In this document: positions 11,263-21,599 of the stretch, piece after piece | How positions within the stretch are numbered: position 1 is the first letter of the stretch | Layout of the letters: the number at the start of each line of letters is the position of its first letter | Origin: Mesorhizobium sp. | GTDB lineage: Bacteria > Pseudomonadota > Alphaproteobacteria > Rhizobiales > Rhizobiaceae | Length of the DNA stretch: 64,000 nt | Assembly: GCA_019635735.1 (NCBI GenBank) | Contig: JAHBYX010000007.1 | Span: forward strand, 1 to 64,000 | Reading direction: 5' to 3' | Made by a program: the position numbers and the translations under genes | The notes under the pieces: model-generated | Seen by the model: only the letters and a program-made list of their open reading frames with translations | Database searches by the model: none | What the model was told of the DNA's origin: nothing

Positions 11263-13989
11263 CTACTCGGCGATCTTCTCCAGCGCCAGCTTCGCCGCGT
11301 CGATCCGTTTGCGGTAGTAATCGTCATACCCCGTCTCGCCTGTCTCCTTGTCGTAGGCCCAGGCGGCTTCGATGTCGGCGATGCCGGTGCGGAGGGTGTT
11401 GGCGTCGGCGGTAAGGATGCCGAGGCCGACGCGGGCGCCGCCGCGGTTGTTGGTGGCGACGGCCCAGTCGTAGGGGACGCGGTCGCGGGTCCATTCGGAC
11501 AAAGCGAGGTCGAAGGCGTCGATGGCGGCGCTCAGCAGCGCGGGATCCTTGCGCTTCGTGCCGAGGATCGCGAGCGCGTCGCCCATGTTGTTCTGGGCGG
11601 AAGCCCAGGAGAGCGGCTCGTCCGGGCGTGTCCACACCTCGATGCAGGCGCGATAGGCGGCGATGGCTTCCTCCAGCTTCGCCTCGTCGCCGGTCGAGGC
11701 GCCGAGCTTCTTCAGGACATTGGCGAGGTTGTTGGTAGCCTTGGCCCAATCGTCGGGCACGCGGTCGCGACGCCATTCCTCCAGCGCGTCGCGGTATTCG
11801 TATTCGGCGGCGCGGTAGAAGGTGTCATCCATCATGCCGAAGCCGAGCGCCTGGTAGGCGTTGCCGATATTGTTGTGCACGGACGCCCAGTAGAGCGGGA
11901 AGGCGTCGCGGGTCCAGATCTTCAGCACCTCTTCACCGGCCTTGCTGGAGTCTGCCAGCATCTTTGGATTGCCCTCGCGCTCGCCGACGAAGAGCATCGT
12001 GCCGGCGAGGTTGAACTGCGCCAGCGCCCACGGGATCGGGTCGGCGTCGGGGCCGACGCGCGTCACGATCTCGGAGAGGATGGCTAGCGCCTCGCGCGTC
12101 GTGGCGGTGGAGCCGGAACGCTCGCCGAGCCGCGATAGCGCCGAGGCCAGGTTGAGGCGGGCGGTCATCCATTCGAGCGTGCCGGCCTCGAAGGGGGCGT
12201 CGGCCACAAGCTGGCGGTGGATGGCGACGGCCTCGTCGAGGCGCGCTGTTCCGGCGTCGTTGGCGCCGAGCGAGACGAGCGCACTGGCGAGATTGTTGCG
12301 GACGCGGGCGAGGCCGGTGCGGTCGCCGGCCGCTTCGAAGACCGGAATCGCCTGTCGGTAGGCGGTGACGGCCTCAAGTAGGGTCGCTGCATCCGAGCGT
12401 TGCTTGCCCAGCACATTGAGCGCGTTGCCGACCTGGAGCAGGGCTTCGGCGCGCGGCAGGTCCGAGGGCAGGCGGGCGGCGAGGCGCATGATCTCGTCGC
12501 GCTGCGCGACGATGCGCTCGAGCGAGGCCGCGTCGCCCTTGTATTCGCCGTGGCGGTAGCCGGCGACGATGGCGCGGCGGCGGTAGTCGAAGGCGAGCTG
12601 GTCGTCCCAGCGCTCGACCTCGGCGAAGGCGCGGTCGTAATCGGCGGCGGCGGCGGCGAAGTCGAAGGCGAGCTCGTAAGCCGCGCCGCTTTCGGCGTAG
12701 ACGCGGGCGAACTCGATGCGGCGGTCGCGCAGGTCGGACTCGACCGCGTCGAGATCGCGCGACAGCTTGGCGACGCGGGCCTTGGCGCGCTCGTAGATCG
12801 AGGTGGCGGCCGTCAGCGCGCCTTCGCCGATCGCCTCGTCGGCGAGCGAGGCGAGGCGAACGATCTCGGGATCGCGCTGGGTGAGACGGGAGCGCTCGGC
12901 CATGATCTCGGACAGGCGTCGGCTCTGCTCGCGCAACAGCGTGTCGAGGCGGGACGGGTCGGCCGGAGCGTCCGCGCCCAGCACGCGCAGCATGCCGTAG
13001 AGTGCGTCCATCGGCACGCCGGCATCGGCGGCGACATGTTCGACCTGGCGGCGGCCGATGGCGGGCAGGTCGGCGATGGCGAGGAGGAGCTGGCGGCGTT
13101 CGCTGAGGATCGCGCCTTCTTCGCCTTCGACCGGCGGGGGTGCGGCCCCGAGATAGAGCAGGCGGCGCAGGCTCTCGTTGACCCAGGGCCGCTGGCGGCC
13201 GCCGGTCTTCAAATAGACCTCCTCGGCGACCATGCGCATGACGGTGCCGAATTCCTCGCCGGCCATGGCCGCGATATGGCGCAGGAGTGCCGCGGCATAG
13301 GGGCTGTGGGCGCCCGGCTCGCCGTCGAGCGCGACCTTGCCGGGCTCGGCGGCGAAGGCGAGCACGATGCCGTAGCCGCCGGGGCTGGCCGCGCTCGCCG
13401 GGGCGAAGCGCTGGACGCTGCGGGCGGCGGCGCCCGAGACGGCGACCGGTTCGGGCGCGGCGGCATCGGGCAGGCGCACGGCCGTGCCGGGCGGAAAGGG
13501 ATTGTCGCGGCAGGCGTCGAGCAGGACGACGACGATCTTCGCGGAGGCCTGCAGGCGGGCGATGAAGCCGGAGACCGGCACGAGGCTGTCGGCCAGCCTG
13601 GCGGGATCTGTCTCCGCGTCGGTGGGGACGAGGTAGTTCTCGCCGGCGATCTCGACCGCGTGGCCGGCATAGTAGACCACGGCGAGGTCGGCGCCTTGTG
13701 CGTCTTCGACGAAGAGGTCGAGGTCGCGCTTCAGGCGGCGGGCGTCGCGGTCGGCGGAGGCGGTGGTCTCGAAGCCCATGCGGTCGAGCAGTCCGTCGAT
13801 CGCGTCGGCATCGTTGGCGGTGTTGGGAAGCTTCGCCAGATGCTCGTAGTCCGACTGGCCGATGACGAGGGAAACGCCGCGGAGCGGCGGCTGCTGCTGC
13901 GCGAGGGAGGGGACAGCAAGGAACAGGGCGAGGACGGCGGCAAGGAGAGCGCGAAGCGGCAGACCCCGCACTGCGCCCGCCGCGCGCAC
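11263..13989 (-). CDS. Periplasmic caspase-like (C14) peptidase with TPR-like repeats
   Basis: 908 residues. A signal peptide (residues 1-30, ending SLAQ) leads into a caspase p20-like domain: RGVSLVIGQSDYEHL, then the dyad His110 in VVYYAGHAVE and Cys160 in VVLLDACRDNPF. A conserved middle segment (EEFGTVMRMVAEEVYLK, RRQVEHVAADAGVPMDA) precedes a long C-terminal run of TPR-like units (for example ATNNLANVLKKLG and SAQNNMGDALAILG) to the end. Both catalytic residues are intact, so it may be an active Arg/Lys-type orthocaspase with a TPR receptor region, secreted to the periplasm. It is a tandem paralogue of the larger gene at 14071-18378 on the same strand. Substrate and trigger are unknown. 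Confidence 0.88.
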   Translation of the reverse strand: MRAAGAVRGLPLRALLAAVLALFLAVPSLAQQQPPLRGVSLVIGQSDYEHLAKLPNTANDADAIDGLLDRMGFETTASADRDARRLKRDLDLFVEDAQGADLAVVYYAGHAVEIAGENYLVPTDAETDPARLADSLVPVSGFIARLQASAKIVVVLLDACRDNPFPPGTAVRLPDAAAPEPVAVSGAAARSVQRFAPASAASPGGYGIVLAFAAEPGKVALDGEPGAHSPYAAALLRHIAAMAGEEFGTVMRMVAEEVYLKTGGRQRPWVNESLRRLLYLGAAPPPVEGEEGAILSERRQLLLAIADLPAIGRRQVEHVAADAGVPMDALYGMLRVLGADAPADPSRLDTLLREQSRRLSEIMAERSRLTQRDPEIVRLASLADEAIGEGALTAATSIYERAKARVAKLSRDLDAVESDLRDRRIEFARVYAESGAAYELAFDFAAAAADYDRAFAEVERWDDQLAFDYRRRAIVAGYRHGEYKGDAASLERIVAQRDEIMRLAARLPSDLPRAEALLQVGNALNVLGKQRSDAATLLEAVTAYRQAIPVFEAAGDRTGLARVRNNLASALVSLGANDAGTARLDEAVAIHRQLVADAPFEAGTLEWMTARLNLASALSRLGERSGSTATTREALAILSEIVTRVGPDADPIPWALAQFNLAGTMLFVGEREGNPKMLADSSKAGEEVLKIWTRDAFPLYWASVHNNIGNAYQALGFGMMDDTFYRAAEYEYRDALEEWRRDRVPDDWAKATNNLANVLKKLGASTGDEAKLEEAIAAYRACIEVWTRPDEPLSWASAQNNMGDALAILGTKRKDPALLSAAIDAFDLALSEWTRDRVPYDWAVATNNRGGARVGLGILTADANTLRTGIADIEAAWAYDKETGETGYDDYYRKRIDAAKLALEKIAE

Positions 13990-14070
13990 TAGTTGACCCC
14001 GGCGATGAAGCGATCGAGGTCTTGCGATCGGACGATGACGTAGGTAGCCGAGCGCCTCACGATGCCTCTC

Positions 14071-17000
14071 CTACTGCGCCAGCTCGGCGCGAAGCGCAGC
14101 GGCGCGGGCGCGGCTTTCCTCGCCGTAGCGGACAAGGACCGCGAGCTCGCGCTCGCGGAACACGGCGAGCGCGGCGTCGCAGGCGGCAAGCGCCTCCTCG
14201 ACCAGCGCGGAGTCTCGACGTTTGCGGGCGAGTTCGGTCATTGCGCCGCAGAGCGTGTCCTGCGCCTGGGCGGCCTCGAGCGGGGAGCTCTCGGCGCGAA
14301 ACGCCTCGAGCGCGTCGCGCGCGTAGGCCGTGGCCTCGGCCGGATCGGCCGCGCCGTCGCCGAGGCGCGCCAGCTGGGTGACGCCCCAGGCGAGGCCGTT
14401 GGCGAAGCCCGCCCATGCCGCCGCCTCGCCCTCGCGCGCGGTCGCGGCAAGCAGGGAGCGGTAGATGCCGGCGGCCTCGGAGAGGGCCGCGGCGTCGGCG
14501 GCCTTGGTGCCGAGGGTGAGCAGCGCGTTGGCGAGCGCGCCGCGGGACTGGCGCCAATGGTCCGGGAAGGCCTCGGGCGTATAGAAGGCGTCGCCCTCGC
14601 GGTAGGCTGCGACCGCGCGGCGGAGCTTGTCGGTGTCGCCGGTGAGGTCGCCCAGCGCCAGCAGCGTGTCGCCCTCGTTGAAGCGCACGAAGGCGCGGTT
14701 CTGCGCCTCGAGCGCGTCCGGCGGCAACTGCGCCACTACCGCAAGAACAGAGGCCGATTCCTGGAGGGGTGCCGCCTCCGCGGTCGTCTGGCCGAGCGAG
14801 CGGAGGGCCTGCGCGAAGGTGACGGCCGAACGCCAGTCCTGACTGAGGGACGCGGCGGGATCCGGGCCGTAGACACCGCGATAGATCGCGATCGACTCCT
14901 TCAGCAGGGGCATATCGCCGGAAATGGCGGCGCGGGCCGAGAGCGCCGAGGCGAGGTTGACGCGAATGCGTTGCGCCTCCGGTGTCTCTCCCCGCTCGGC
15001 CGGGCCGGCAAGCGCGCGATAGAGGTCGGCGGCCTCCGCGAGCGCTTCCGTATCGTTGCGCGCCATGCCGACATTCAGCCGCAGGTCGGCGAGATTGCCC
15101 GCGACCCGCCGCCAGTCCTCGCGGCTCTTGGCCCGGTCGTAGCCGGAGAGTGCAGAGCGGTAAGCGTCCATGGCGGCGCCGAGGGCGGCCTCGTCGCCGC
15201 CGGGCGCATAGTAGGCCGCGTTCTGCAGCGCGATGCCGCGGCTCTCGACGGCCGCTGCGCGGCCCGTCGCGTCGGTCTCCGGCAGCCGCTCCGCCAGCGC
15301 GCCCCAGGCGTCGGCCGCCTCGCGCAGGCGGGCGACGTCGCCGGACGCGCCGAGCTCGTCGAGCAGGGTGGCGAGGTTGCGCTGGTTGCCGATCCAGAGC
15401 GCGTCGCCGGTCTCCTCCGCCTGCGCCGCGCGCCAGGCGTCTACGGCCTCGGCGCGCAAATGCTCGCGGCCGGGCAGGCGGGCGAGTTCGCGCAGGGCCA
15501 GCGCCAGGTTGGATTGCGTGTTGGCCCATGTGCGGTGAGGCTCGTCGCGGGCTTCGGGGACGAGAGCCTTGCGATAGGCCTCGATGCTCTTCTCGAACAG
15601 GGCGGGATCGGAGGCGGAAACGGCCTGCGCATAGAGGACGCGGCCGATGGCGGTGTCGACGGAGGCAAGGGCGCCGCGCGATGCGTCGTCTGAAAGAAGC
15701 GAGGCGGCTTTCTCGAGTGCGCTCATGCGAGCGTGGCCGTCCGCACCCTCCATGCGCTCGATCGAGAGCGCTGCATCGACGATCCCGGTCCGGGCGCTTT
15801 CGGCCCGGGAGGTCTCCCCGGAGGCGACAGCCGCCGAGAGGGCGTCGGCCTGTATCTCCATGGATTCGGCGAGGCGGGGAAGCGAGGCCTCGATCTCGCC
15901 GATGACACGGATGCCGTCGCCGATGAAGGACTGGATGCGCGACCACTCGCCGGGAACGGACTGGCGCGTCATGATTTCGGCTGCTTCGCGGTGGGCGGCG
16001 ATGCCCTCCTCGAGGAGGCGCACGTCCTTGCGCATCCGGCCGAGATCGCAGAGCGCGCCGCCGAGCGAGGTCCTCGTGTCGGCCCAGAGGTCGGGAAGCG
16101 CGTCGCGGGTGCGCACCTCCAGCGCCTGCCGGAATAATCCGACCGCGCGTTCGATCTCCTTCCCCTCGCCGGCCGTCACCCCGAGGGAATGGGCGTTGAG
16201 GCCGGCATTCTGCAGCGCGTCGGACCAGTTGACGGGGCTGCGGCCGCGGTCGATCGCCGGGATCACCGACATGAAGACCGCATCGGCCTCGCGCATGAGG
16301 CCGACGTCCTTGCGGAAGAGGCCGAGGTCGGACAGCGCGACCGCCAGGCGGTGCGTGGTTTCCGCCCACTCGTCCGGCGAGACCTCCTGCCGGCGCACCT
16401 CCAGCGCCTGGCGGTACAGCGAGACCGCGTTCTCCAGCAGCTTTTCGTCGCGCCGCATGCGGGCGAGGTCGGTCATTGCGGAGGCCTGAACCGAGATGGT
16501 GCGCGCCCAGACCTCGGCGTCCTGCGCGCGGGGCACCATTTTCGCGAGGTCGCCGAAGCGGTCGATTGCGCTCTGCAGCACCGCCTGATCGTTCTGCTTG
16601 GCGCCGACCTGGAACAGGGCGCCGGCCAGATTGTGCAGCACGTCGATGCGCATGGCGTCATGGCCGGCGTTCTCGGCGTAGACCGTCAGAGCGGCCTCGT
16701 AGGCGGCGGCGGCTTCCCTCAGCATGGCGACGTCGTTCTCGCGCTGGCCGAGCGTGACGAGCGTATTGCCGAGGAATGTCTGGCTGGTGGCCCAATCCGC
16801 CCGTTCGAGCTTTTCGGCCCGCTGGACGATCTCGCGCGCGAGTACGGCGGCCTGGCGCAGGTGCTCGGTCCTGCCGCCGCGCCAGCCGGAAGCCTGCAGC
16901 GCGACGGCCTGATTGCCGCGATGCGACCAGGCCGCCCAGTCGTCCCAGCGCTCGACCTGCTCGAAGGCCTTTTCGTAGTCCTTCGCCGACTGTTCGTAAT

Positions 17001-18378
17001 CGAAGGTCATGAAACTGGTCTCGCCGCTGCGGGCATAGACGTCGGCGAACTCCATACGGCGGGCCTTGATGCCGGCCTCCACCGTCTCGACGGTCTTCTC
17101 GACCTCGACGACGCGGGCCTTGGCCTGTTCGTGAAGGCCGATGGCGGTCTCCAGCGCACCTTCGGAGATGGCCTTCGCAGCGAGTTCGGAGAGCCGGAGA
17201 ATCTCCGGGTCACTGCTCGTGATCGCGGCGCGCTCCGTGCGCATCTCGGCGATCTTGGCCGTCTGCTCGCGCAGCAGGCGATCGAGCTCCGCCGGGTCCT
17301 TCGGCGCTTCCTTGCCGAGCGCGCGCAGCATGCCGTAGACCGCATCCATCGGCACGCCGCCGTCGCGGGCAACGGCTTCGACCTGCCTGCGCTCGGCATC
17401 GGGCAGGGCGGCGATCGTCAGCAGAAGCTGCCGGCGTTCGGACAGGATGTCGCCTTCCTCGCCTTCGACCGGGTCCGGGGCCGAGCCGAAATAGAGCAGT
17501 CGGCGCAGGCTCTCGTTGACCCAAGGCCGCTGGCGGCCGCCGGTCTTCAGATAGACCTCCTCGGCGACCATGCGCATGACCGTGCCGAATTCCTCGCCGG
17601 TCATCGCCGAGACATGGCGCAGGACGGCGGAGGCGTAGGGGCTGTTGGCGCCGGCATCGCCGTCGAGCGCGACCTTGCCGGGCTCCGCGGCAAAGCCGAT
17701 CAGCGAGCCGACACCCTCCCGGGACGGGACTTCGCCCGAAGCCTTCGCACCGAAACGGGCGACGGACCGCGTCTCGCCGAGGCCGGCGGCGGCGACGGCC
17801 AGCGGTTCGGCGTCGGGCGCCGTGCGGATCATCGTGCCGGGCGGGAAGGGATTGTCGCGGCAGGCGTCGAGCAGGACGATGGTGAGCGGCGCGACCTTGC
17901 CGAGATCCTGCATGAGCTTGGACAGCGGCACCATCGTCTCACCGGCGTCGTCCAGGGAGGCGAGGTCGGCGTCGACGGGGATCAGCCAGTTCTCGCCGCC
18001 CGCCTCGATGCCGTGGCCGGCATAGTAGACGACGGCGGCGTCGGCGCCCTCGGCATCCTCGACGAAGCGCTCGACGGCACGTCTCAGTTTCCTGGCATCG
18101 GCGTCGCGGACGGAAGACGTCTCGAAGCCGAGATCATCGAAAAGATCCTCGACCGCGCGGGCATCGTCGGGCGGATTGGCGAGCGGTGCGAGATGCTCGT
18201 AGGCGCCGTTGCCGATGATCAGGGCAACCCCGCGCAGGGGCTTGTCGTCCGCGGCGTGGGAGATCGCAGCGTACACAAGCACGATCGCGCCGACGAGGCA
18301 CGCGTAAACGCCAGCGATGAAACCCCTTCGAACGCCCACCTGCATTACCCTGACCCGCGCGGGAGTGTGGACAGACAT
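14071..18378 (-). CDS. Large periplasmic caspase-like (C14) peptidase with TPR-like repeats
   Basis: 1435 residues. An N-terminal membrane/signal segment (about residues 19-42) precedes a caspase-like domain with RGVALIIGNGAYEHL, His122 in VVYYAGHGIE and Cys173 in IVLLDACRDNPF. The segment after the peptidase domain is nearly identical to the neighbouring paralogue, and more than 1000 residues of helical TPR-like repeats follow, many beginning with a W-A/S-x-T/S pattern (WATSQTFLGNTLVTLG, WADTRTSLGGALCDLG). It lies upstream of the smaller paralogue with an 81-bp gap, so the two may be cotranscribed. An alternative start at codon 12 (MQVGVRRG) would keep the signal segment. Confidence 0.88.
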   Translation of the reverse strand: MSVHTPARVRVMQVGVRRGFIAGVYACLVGAIVLVYAAISHAADDKPLRGVALIIGNGAYEHLAPLANPPDDARAVEDLFDDLGFETSSVRDADARKLRRAVERFVEDAEGADAAVVYYAGHGIEAGGENWLIPVDADLASLDDAGETMVPLSKLMQDLGKVAPLTIVLLDACRDNPFPPGTMIRTAPDAEPLAVAAAGLGETRSVARFGAKASGEVPSREGVGSLIGFAAEPGKVALDGDAGANSPYASAVLRHVSAMTGEEFGTVMRMVAEEVYLKTGGRQRPWVNESLRRLLYFGSAPDPVEGEEGDILSERRQLLLTIAALPDAERRQVEAVARDGGVPMDAVYGMLRALGKEAPKDPAELDRLLREQTAKIAEMRTERAAITSSDPEILRLSELAAKAISEGALETAIGLHEQAKARVVEVEKTVETVEAGIKARRMEFADVYARSGETSFMTFDYEQSAKDYEKAFEQVERWDDWAAWSHRGNQAVALQASGWRGGRTEHLRQAAVLAREIVQRAEKLERADWATSQTFLGNTLVTLGQRENDVAMLREAAAAYEAALTVYAENAGHDAMRIDVLHNLAGALFQVGAKQNDQAVLQSAIDRFGDLAKMVPRAQDAEVWARTISVQASAMTDLARMRRDEKLLENAVSLYRQALEVRRQEVSPDEWAETTHRLAVALSDLGLFRKDVGLMREADAVFMSVIPAIDRGRSPVNWSDALQNAGLNAHSLGVTAGEGKEIERAVGLFRQALEVRTRDALPDLWADTRTSLGGALCDLGRMRKDVRLLEEGIAAHREAAEIMTRQSVPGEWSRIQSFIGDGIRVIGEIEASLPRLAESMEIQADALSAAVASGETSRAESARTGIVDAALSIERMEGADGHARMSALEKAASLLSDDASRGALASVDTAIGRVLYAQAVSASDPALFEKSIEAYRKALVPEARDEPHRTWANTQSNLALALRELARLPGREHLRAEAVDAWRAAQAEETGDALWIGNQRNLATLLDELGASGDVARLREAADAWGALAERLPETDATGRAAAVESRGIALQNAAYYAPGGDEAALGAAMDAYRSALSGYDRAKSREDWRRVAGNLADLRLNVGMARNDTEALAEAADLYRALAGPAERGETPEAQRIRVNLASALSARAAISGDMPLLKESIAIYRGVYGPDPAASLSQDWRSAVTFAQALRSLGQTTAEAAPLQESASVLAVVAQLPPDALEAQNRAFVRFNEGDTLLALGDLTGDTDKLRRAVAAYREGDAFYTPEAFPDHWRQSRGALANALLTLGTKAADAAALSEAAGIYRSLLAATAREGEAAAWAGFANGLAWGVTQLARLGDGAADPAEATAYARDALEAFRAESSPLEAAQAQDTLCGAMTELARKRRDSALVEEALAACDAALAVFRERELAVLVRYGEESRARAAALRAELAQ

Positions 18379-18496
18379 ATGGCGTCAAGATGGCGCGAAA
18401 TGACAAGGCCGAACGTGAGGCGGGAAGCCGCGGAACTCCCGCAGGCCCGGCGCGTTTCGATCACGGCCGGACAGGGCCCCGAAGGGAGAAACGACC

Positions 18497-18682
18497 ATGG
18501 CAATCGAGAATGCACCTACCGCCAAGGGCAAGCAGGCTGCGAGCGGCCTCAAGCAGGCGGCCAAGCAGGAGGAGCGGAAAACCGAGGCCAAGACCGGGCG
18601 CGACCTGAAGAAGGGCGAGGAGCGGTTCGAGGAGCGATCGAAAAGTTCGGACGGCAAGAGCGCGGGCTCGAAACAAAAGTAA
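18497..18682 (+). CDS. Small Lys/Glu-rich basic protein
   Basis: 61 residues, almost entirely Lys, Glu, Gln, Ala, Arg and Ser (for example KQAAKQEERKTEAKTGRDLKKG), probably unstructured or helical and cytoplasmic. The start is supported by GAAGGGAGAAA a few bases upstream of the ATG. No family is recognised; rhizobia carry many short charged stress-related proteins of this style, but that is only a resemblance. It lies between the divergent caspase gene and the c-di-GMP gene. Confidence 0.5.
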   Translation: MAIENAPTAKGKQAASGLKQAAKQEERKTEAKTGRDLKKGEERFEERSKSSDGKSAGSKQK

Positions 18683-18776
18683 AAAAGCATTAATACTTCG
18701 ACCAACAGGTTCGTGGTCGCTTTCGGCAATTATCACTTTTGCGCGAGGCGAAAGCTTGCCTTAAGCTCTTCAGCCT

Positions 18777-21500
18777 ATGACTGGCCGATCTGGTCTAACC
18801 CAGGAAAGGTCCGGACGCTTGGCCGCAACAGGTTCGATGGTCGTCCGTATGCTGCGCAGAGCCTTCGCCGTGGCGTACGTCCCGGCAGGCCTCGCGTTCA
18901 TCGTCATCGTTTGCGCCGGCGTCTACGCCGGCTACCTGAACCGCACCCTGCATGCGCAGTCGATGCGGGCCGAGGTGCAGACCAAGATCAACCTGATCCG
19001 CGCGAAGCTCGAAGGCCATATCAGCGCCAACATACAGCTCGTGCGCGGACTGGCGGCAACCATCGAGACCGAGCCGGACATGAGCCAAGAGCGCTTCGCC
19101 GCGCTGGCAGGAAACCTGTTCCGCGAAGAGACGCAGCTTCGCAACATCGCCGGTGCGCCCGATCTCGTCGTTTCCCTGATGTATCCGATGGCGGGAAACG
19201 AGAGGGCGATAGGCCTCGACTACCGGACCAACCCGGACCAGCGCGAAGCCGCCCTGCGCGCACGCGACAGCCGACGCCTCGTTCTGGCCGGGCCGGTCGA
19301 ACTCAGACAGGGCGGCGTGGGTATCATCGGCCGCTTCCCGATCTTCATCCGAAATGGCGACGGATCAGAACGATTCTGGGGCATCCTTTCCGCTGTCATC
19401 GACGTGAACGAGGTGTACCGGGACAGCGGTCTGCTCGATCCTGATCTCGGTCTGGAGATCACACTGACCGGGAAGGACGCCAAAGGCGTGACGGGCGCCC
19501 GCTTCCTGGGGGAAAGGGATCTTACGGCGGACCACCCGGTCACGGCCGACGTGACGTTGCCGTCGGGCTCGTGGCAGATCGCGGCGATCCCGGCCGGCGG
19601 GTGGGTCTATACGCCGGACAATGCGCTTCTGCTGCGCAGCATCCTGGGACTAGCGATCCTGGCGGTGGTCGGCCCGATCTTCTATGCCGGGCGGCTCTAC
19701 GGCGAGCGCGCGAACAGCTACGCGAAACTGGCACAGCGCGAGCAGGAACTCGCCCGGCTGTCGCAGCGCCTGAGCCTCGCGCTCGATGCGTCGAAGATCG
19801 GCGTCTGGGAGCACAAGGTCGACACCAATGAAATGGTCTGGGACGACCGCGTCAACGAACTGTACGGGCTTCCGCAGGACGGAAAGATGCGGGTCTACGA
19901 AGACTGGGTGGGGGCGATTCACCCCGACGACCTCGACCGTGCCCAGCGGGATTTCGAGATCGCGGTCGTGAGCCGCAGCGACTACGGTTCGGAATACCGC
20001 CTGCTGACCGCCGACGGCACCGTGCGCCACGTGCGGACGAAGGGCAAATTCGTCGAGGCCAACGGCGACGAGGCGCGGCTGATCGGTGCCGAATGGGACG
20101 TCACCGAGGACGTGCGGCTGCGCGAGGATCTCGAGCGGGCCCGCTTCCTGGCGGAAATGCGCAATGCCGAGCTCGAGGCGGCGAAGGTCCGTATCGAGCA
20201 CAATTCGCTGCACGACCCGCTGACCGGCCTGCCCAACCGGCGCTACCTCGACCAGCTGCTGGAGAACATCTCCACGGCGGGCGCGGTGGAGGACACGGCA
20301 CTGCTGCATATCGACCTCGACCGCTTCAAGCAGATCAACGATACGCTCGGCCATGCCGCGGGTGACGCGATGCTGATCCACGCGGCCAAGGTGCTGAAAG
20401 AAAACGTTCGCAGGACCGATTTCGTCGCCCGCATCGGCGGCGACGAATTCGTCGTGCTGTGCCTCTCCCCCGGCATCGAGTCCGGCCTGTCGGACCTGGC
20501 GGACAGGATCATCGAGGAGATGCGCAAGCCCGTTCCGTACCACGGGCACCAGTGCCGTTTCGGCGTGAGCATCGGCATCGCGGTCGAGAGCGGCAAGGAT
20601 GCCGATCCGAAGCGGCTGCTCGTCAATGCGGACATCGCGCTCTACCGCGCCAAGAGCCGCGGCCGCAGCCGGCACGAGTTCTTCACTCCGGCGCTGCAGG
20701 CGGAGATCGTCGGGACGAAGCGTATGGCCGACGAGATCCTGAGCGGCCTCGAACGGCAGGAATTCATCACCTACTACCAGCCCCAGGTGGACGGCAGCAC
20801 CTTCGACATCGCCGGGGTGGAGGCGCTGGTGCGCTGGAACCACCCGCGCCGCGGCCTGCTCGCGCCGGGCTACTTCCTCAAGACGGCCGAGGAGCTCAAT
20901 GTCGTCGCGAACATCGACCGGATGATTCTCGAGCAGTCGCTGGCGGACTTCCGCGGCTGGGAGGCCAAAGACCTCAATGTGCCCCGGCTCTCGGTCAATG
21001 TGTCGGCGCGGCGGCTTCAGGACGGAGAACTGATCGCCTCGCTGCAGGATCTCGACATCCCGCGCAACCGGCTGGCGTTCGAACTGGTGGAATCGATCTT
21101 CCTCGACGACAACGACGACCTGATGATCTGGAACGTCAACCAGGTCAAGGAACTGGGGATCGACGTCGAGATCGACGATTTCGGGACGGGCTATGCCTCG
21201 ATCGTCAGCCTGCAGAAGCTCAAGCCGCGCCGGCTGAAGATCGACCGTCAACTCATCATGCCGATCGTGGCCTCGGTGAAGCAGAGACGGCTGGTCGAAT
21301 CGATCATCGAGATCGGCAAGTCGCTCGACATCGAGATCGTCGCCGAAGGCGTGGAGACCATGCGGCATGCAGAGCTTCTCAGGGAGATCGGGTGCGACTA
21401 CCTGCAGGGGTTCGCCTTCGCCAAGCCGATGAGCGCGCAGGATATCGAGCGCTTCGTCCTGTCCCACAGGCCCCGCAAGCCTAAGGCAGCTCGCGGCTGA
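18777..21500 (+). CDS. CHASE-PAS-GGDEF-EAL cyclic-di-GMP enzyme
   Basis: 907 residues. One membrane helix (about residues 30-52), then a periplasmic CHASE-like sensor (about 60-280), a second membrane helix (about 283-303), a PAS domain (LSLALDASKIGVWEHKVDTNEMVW), a GGDEF domain with intact RIGGDEFVVL, and an EAL domain with EALVRW, DDFGTGYAS, KIDRQLI and AEGVET. Both catalytic modules keep their key residues, so it could make and degrade c-di-GMP in response to a periplasmic ligand. The first ATG (18777) is used; ATGs at codons 21 and 25 are also possible. The gene stands alone. Confidence 0.93.
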   Translation: MTGRSGLTQERSGRLAATGSMVVRMLRRAFAVAYVPAGLAFIVIVCAGVYAGYLNRTLHAQSMRAEVQTKINLIRAKLEGHISANIQLVRGLAATIETEPDMSQERFAALAGNLFREETQLRNIAGAPDLVVSLMYPMAGNERAIGLDYRTNPDQREAALRARDSRRLVLAGPVELRQGGVGIIGRFPIFIRNGDGSERFWGILSAVIDVNEVYRDSGLLDPDLGLEITLTGKDAKGVTGARFLGERDLTADHPVTADVTLPSGSWQIAAIPAGGWVYTPDNALLLRSILGLAILAVVGPIFYAGRLYGERANSYAKLAQREQELARLSQRLSLALDASKIGVWEHKVDTNEMVWDDRVNELYGLPQDGKMRVYEDWVGAIHPDDLDRAQRDFEIAVVSRSDYGSEYRLLTADGTVRHVRTKGKFVEANGDEARLIGAEWDVTEDVRLREDLERARFLAEMRNAELEAAKVRIEHNSLHDPLTGLPNRRYLDQLLENISTAGAVEDTALLHIDLDRFKQINDTLGHAAGDAMLIHAAKVLKENVRRTDFVARIGGDEFVVLCLSPGIESGLSDLADRIIEEMRKPVPYHGHQCRFGVSIGIAVESGKDADPKRLLVNADIALYRAKSRGRSRHEFFTPALQAEIVGTKRMADEILSGLERQEFITYYQPQVDGSTFDIAGVEALVRWNHPRRGLLAPGYFLKTAEELNVVANIDRMILEQSLADFRGWEAKDLNVPRLSVNVSARRLQDGELIASLQDLDIPRNRLAFELVESIFLDDNDDLMIWNVNQVKELGIDVEIDDFGTGYASIVSLQKLKPRRLKIDRQLIMPIVASVKQRRLVESIIEIGKSLDIEIVAEGVETMRHAELLREIGCDYLQGFAFAKPMSAQDIERFVLSHRPRKPKAARG

Positions 21501-21599
21501 AAAAATCCCCAATGACGCGCTGCAACCCTTAGGCTAATTGTGGGTTGTCTGGCACCTGACGCGCATCGCGTCGGGTGGAATCAACATCCGGGGAGCCAC

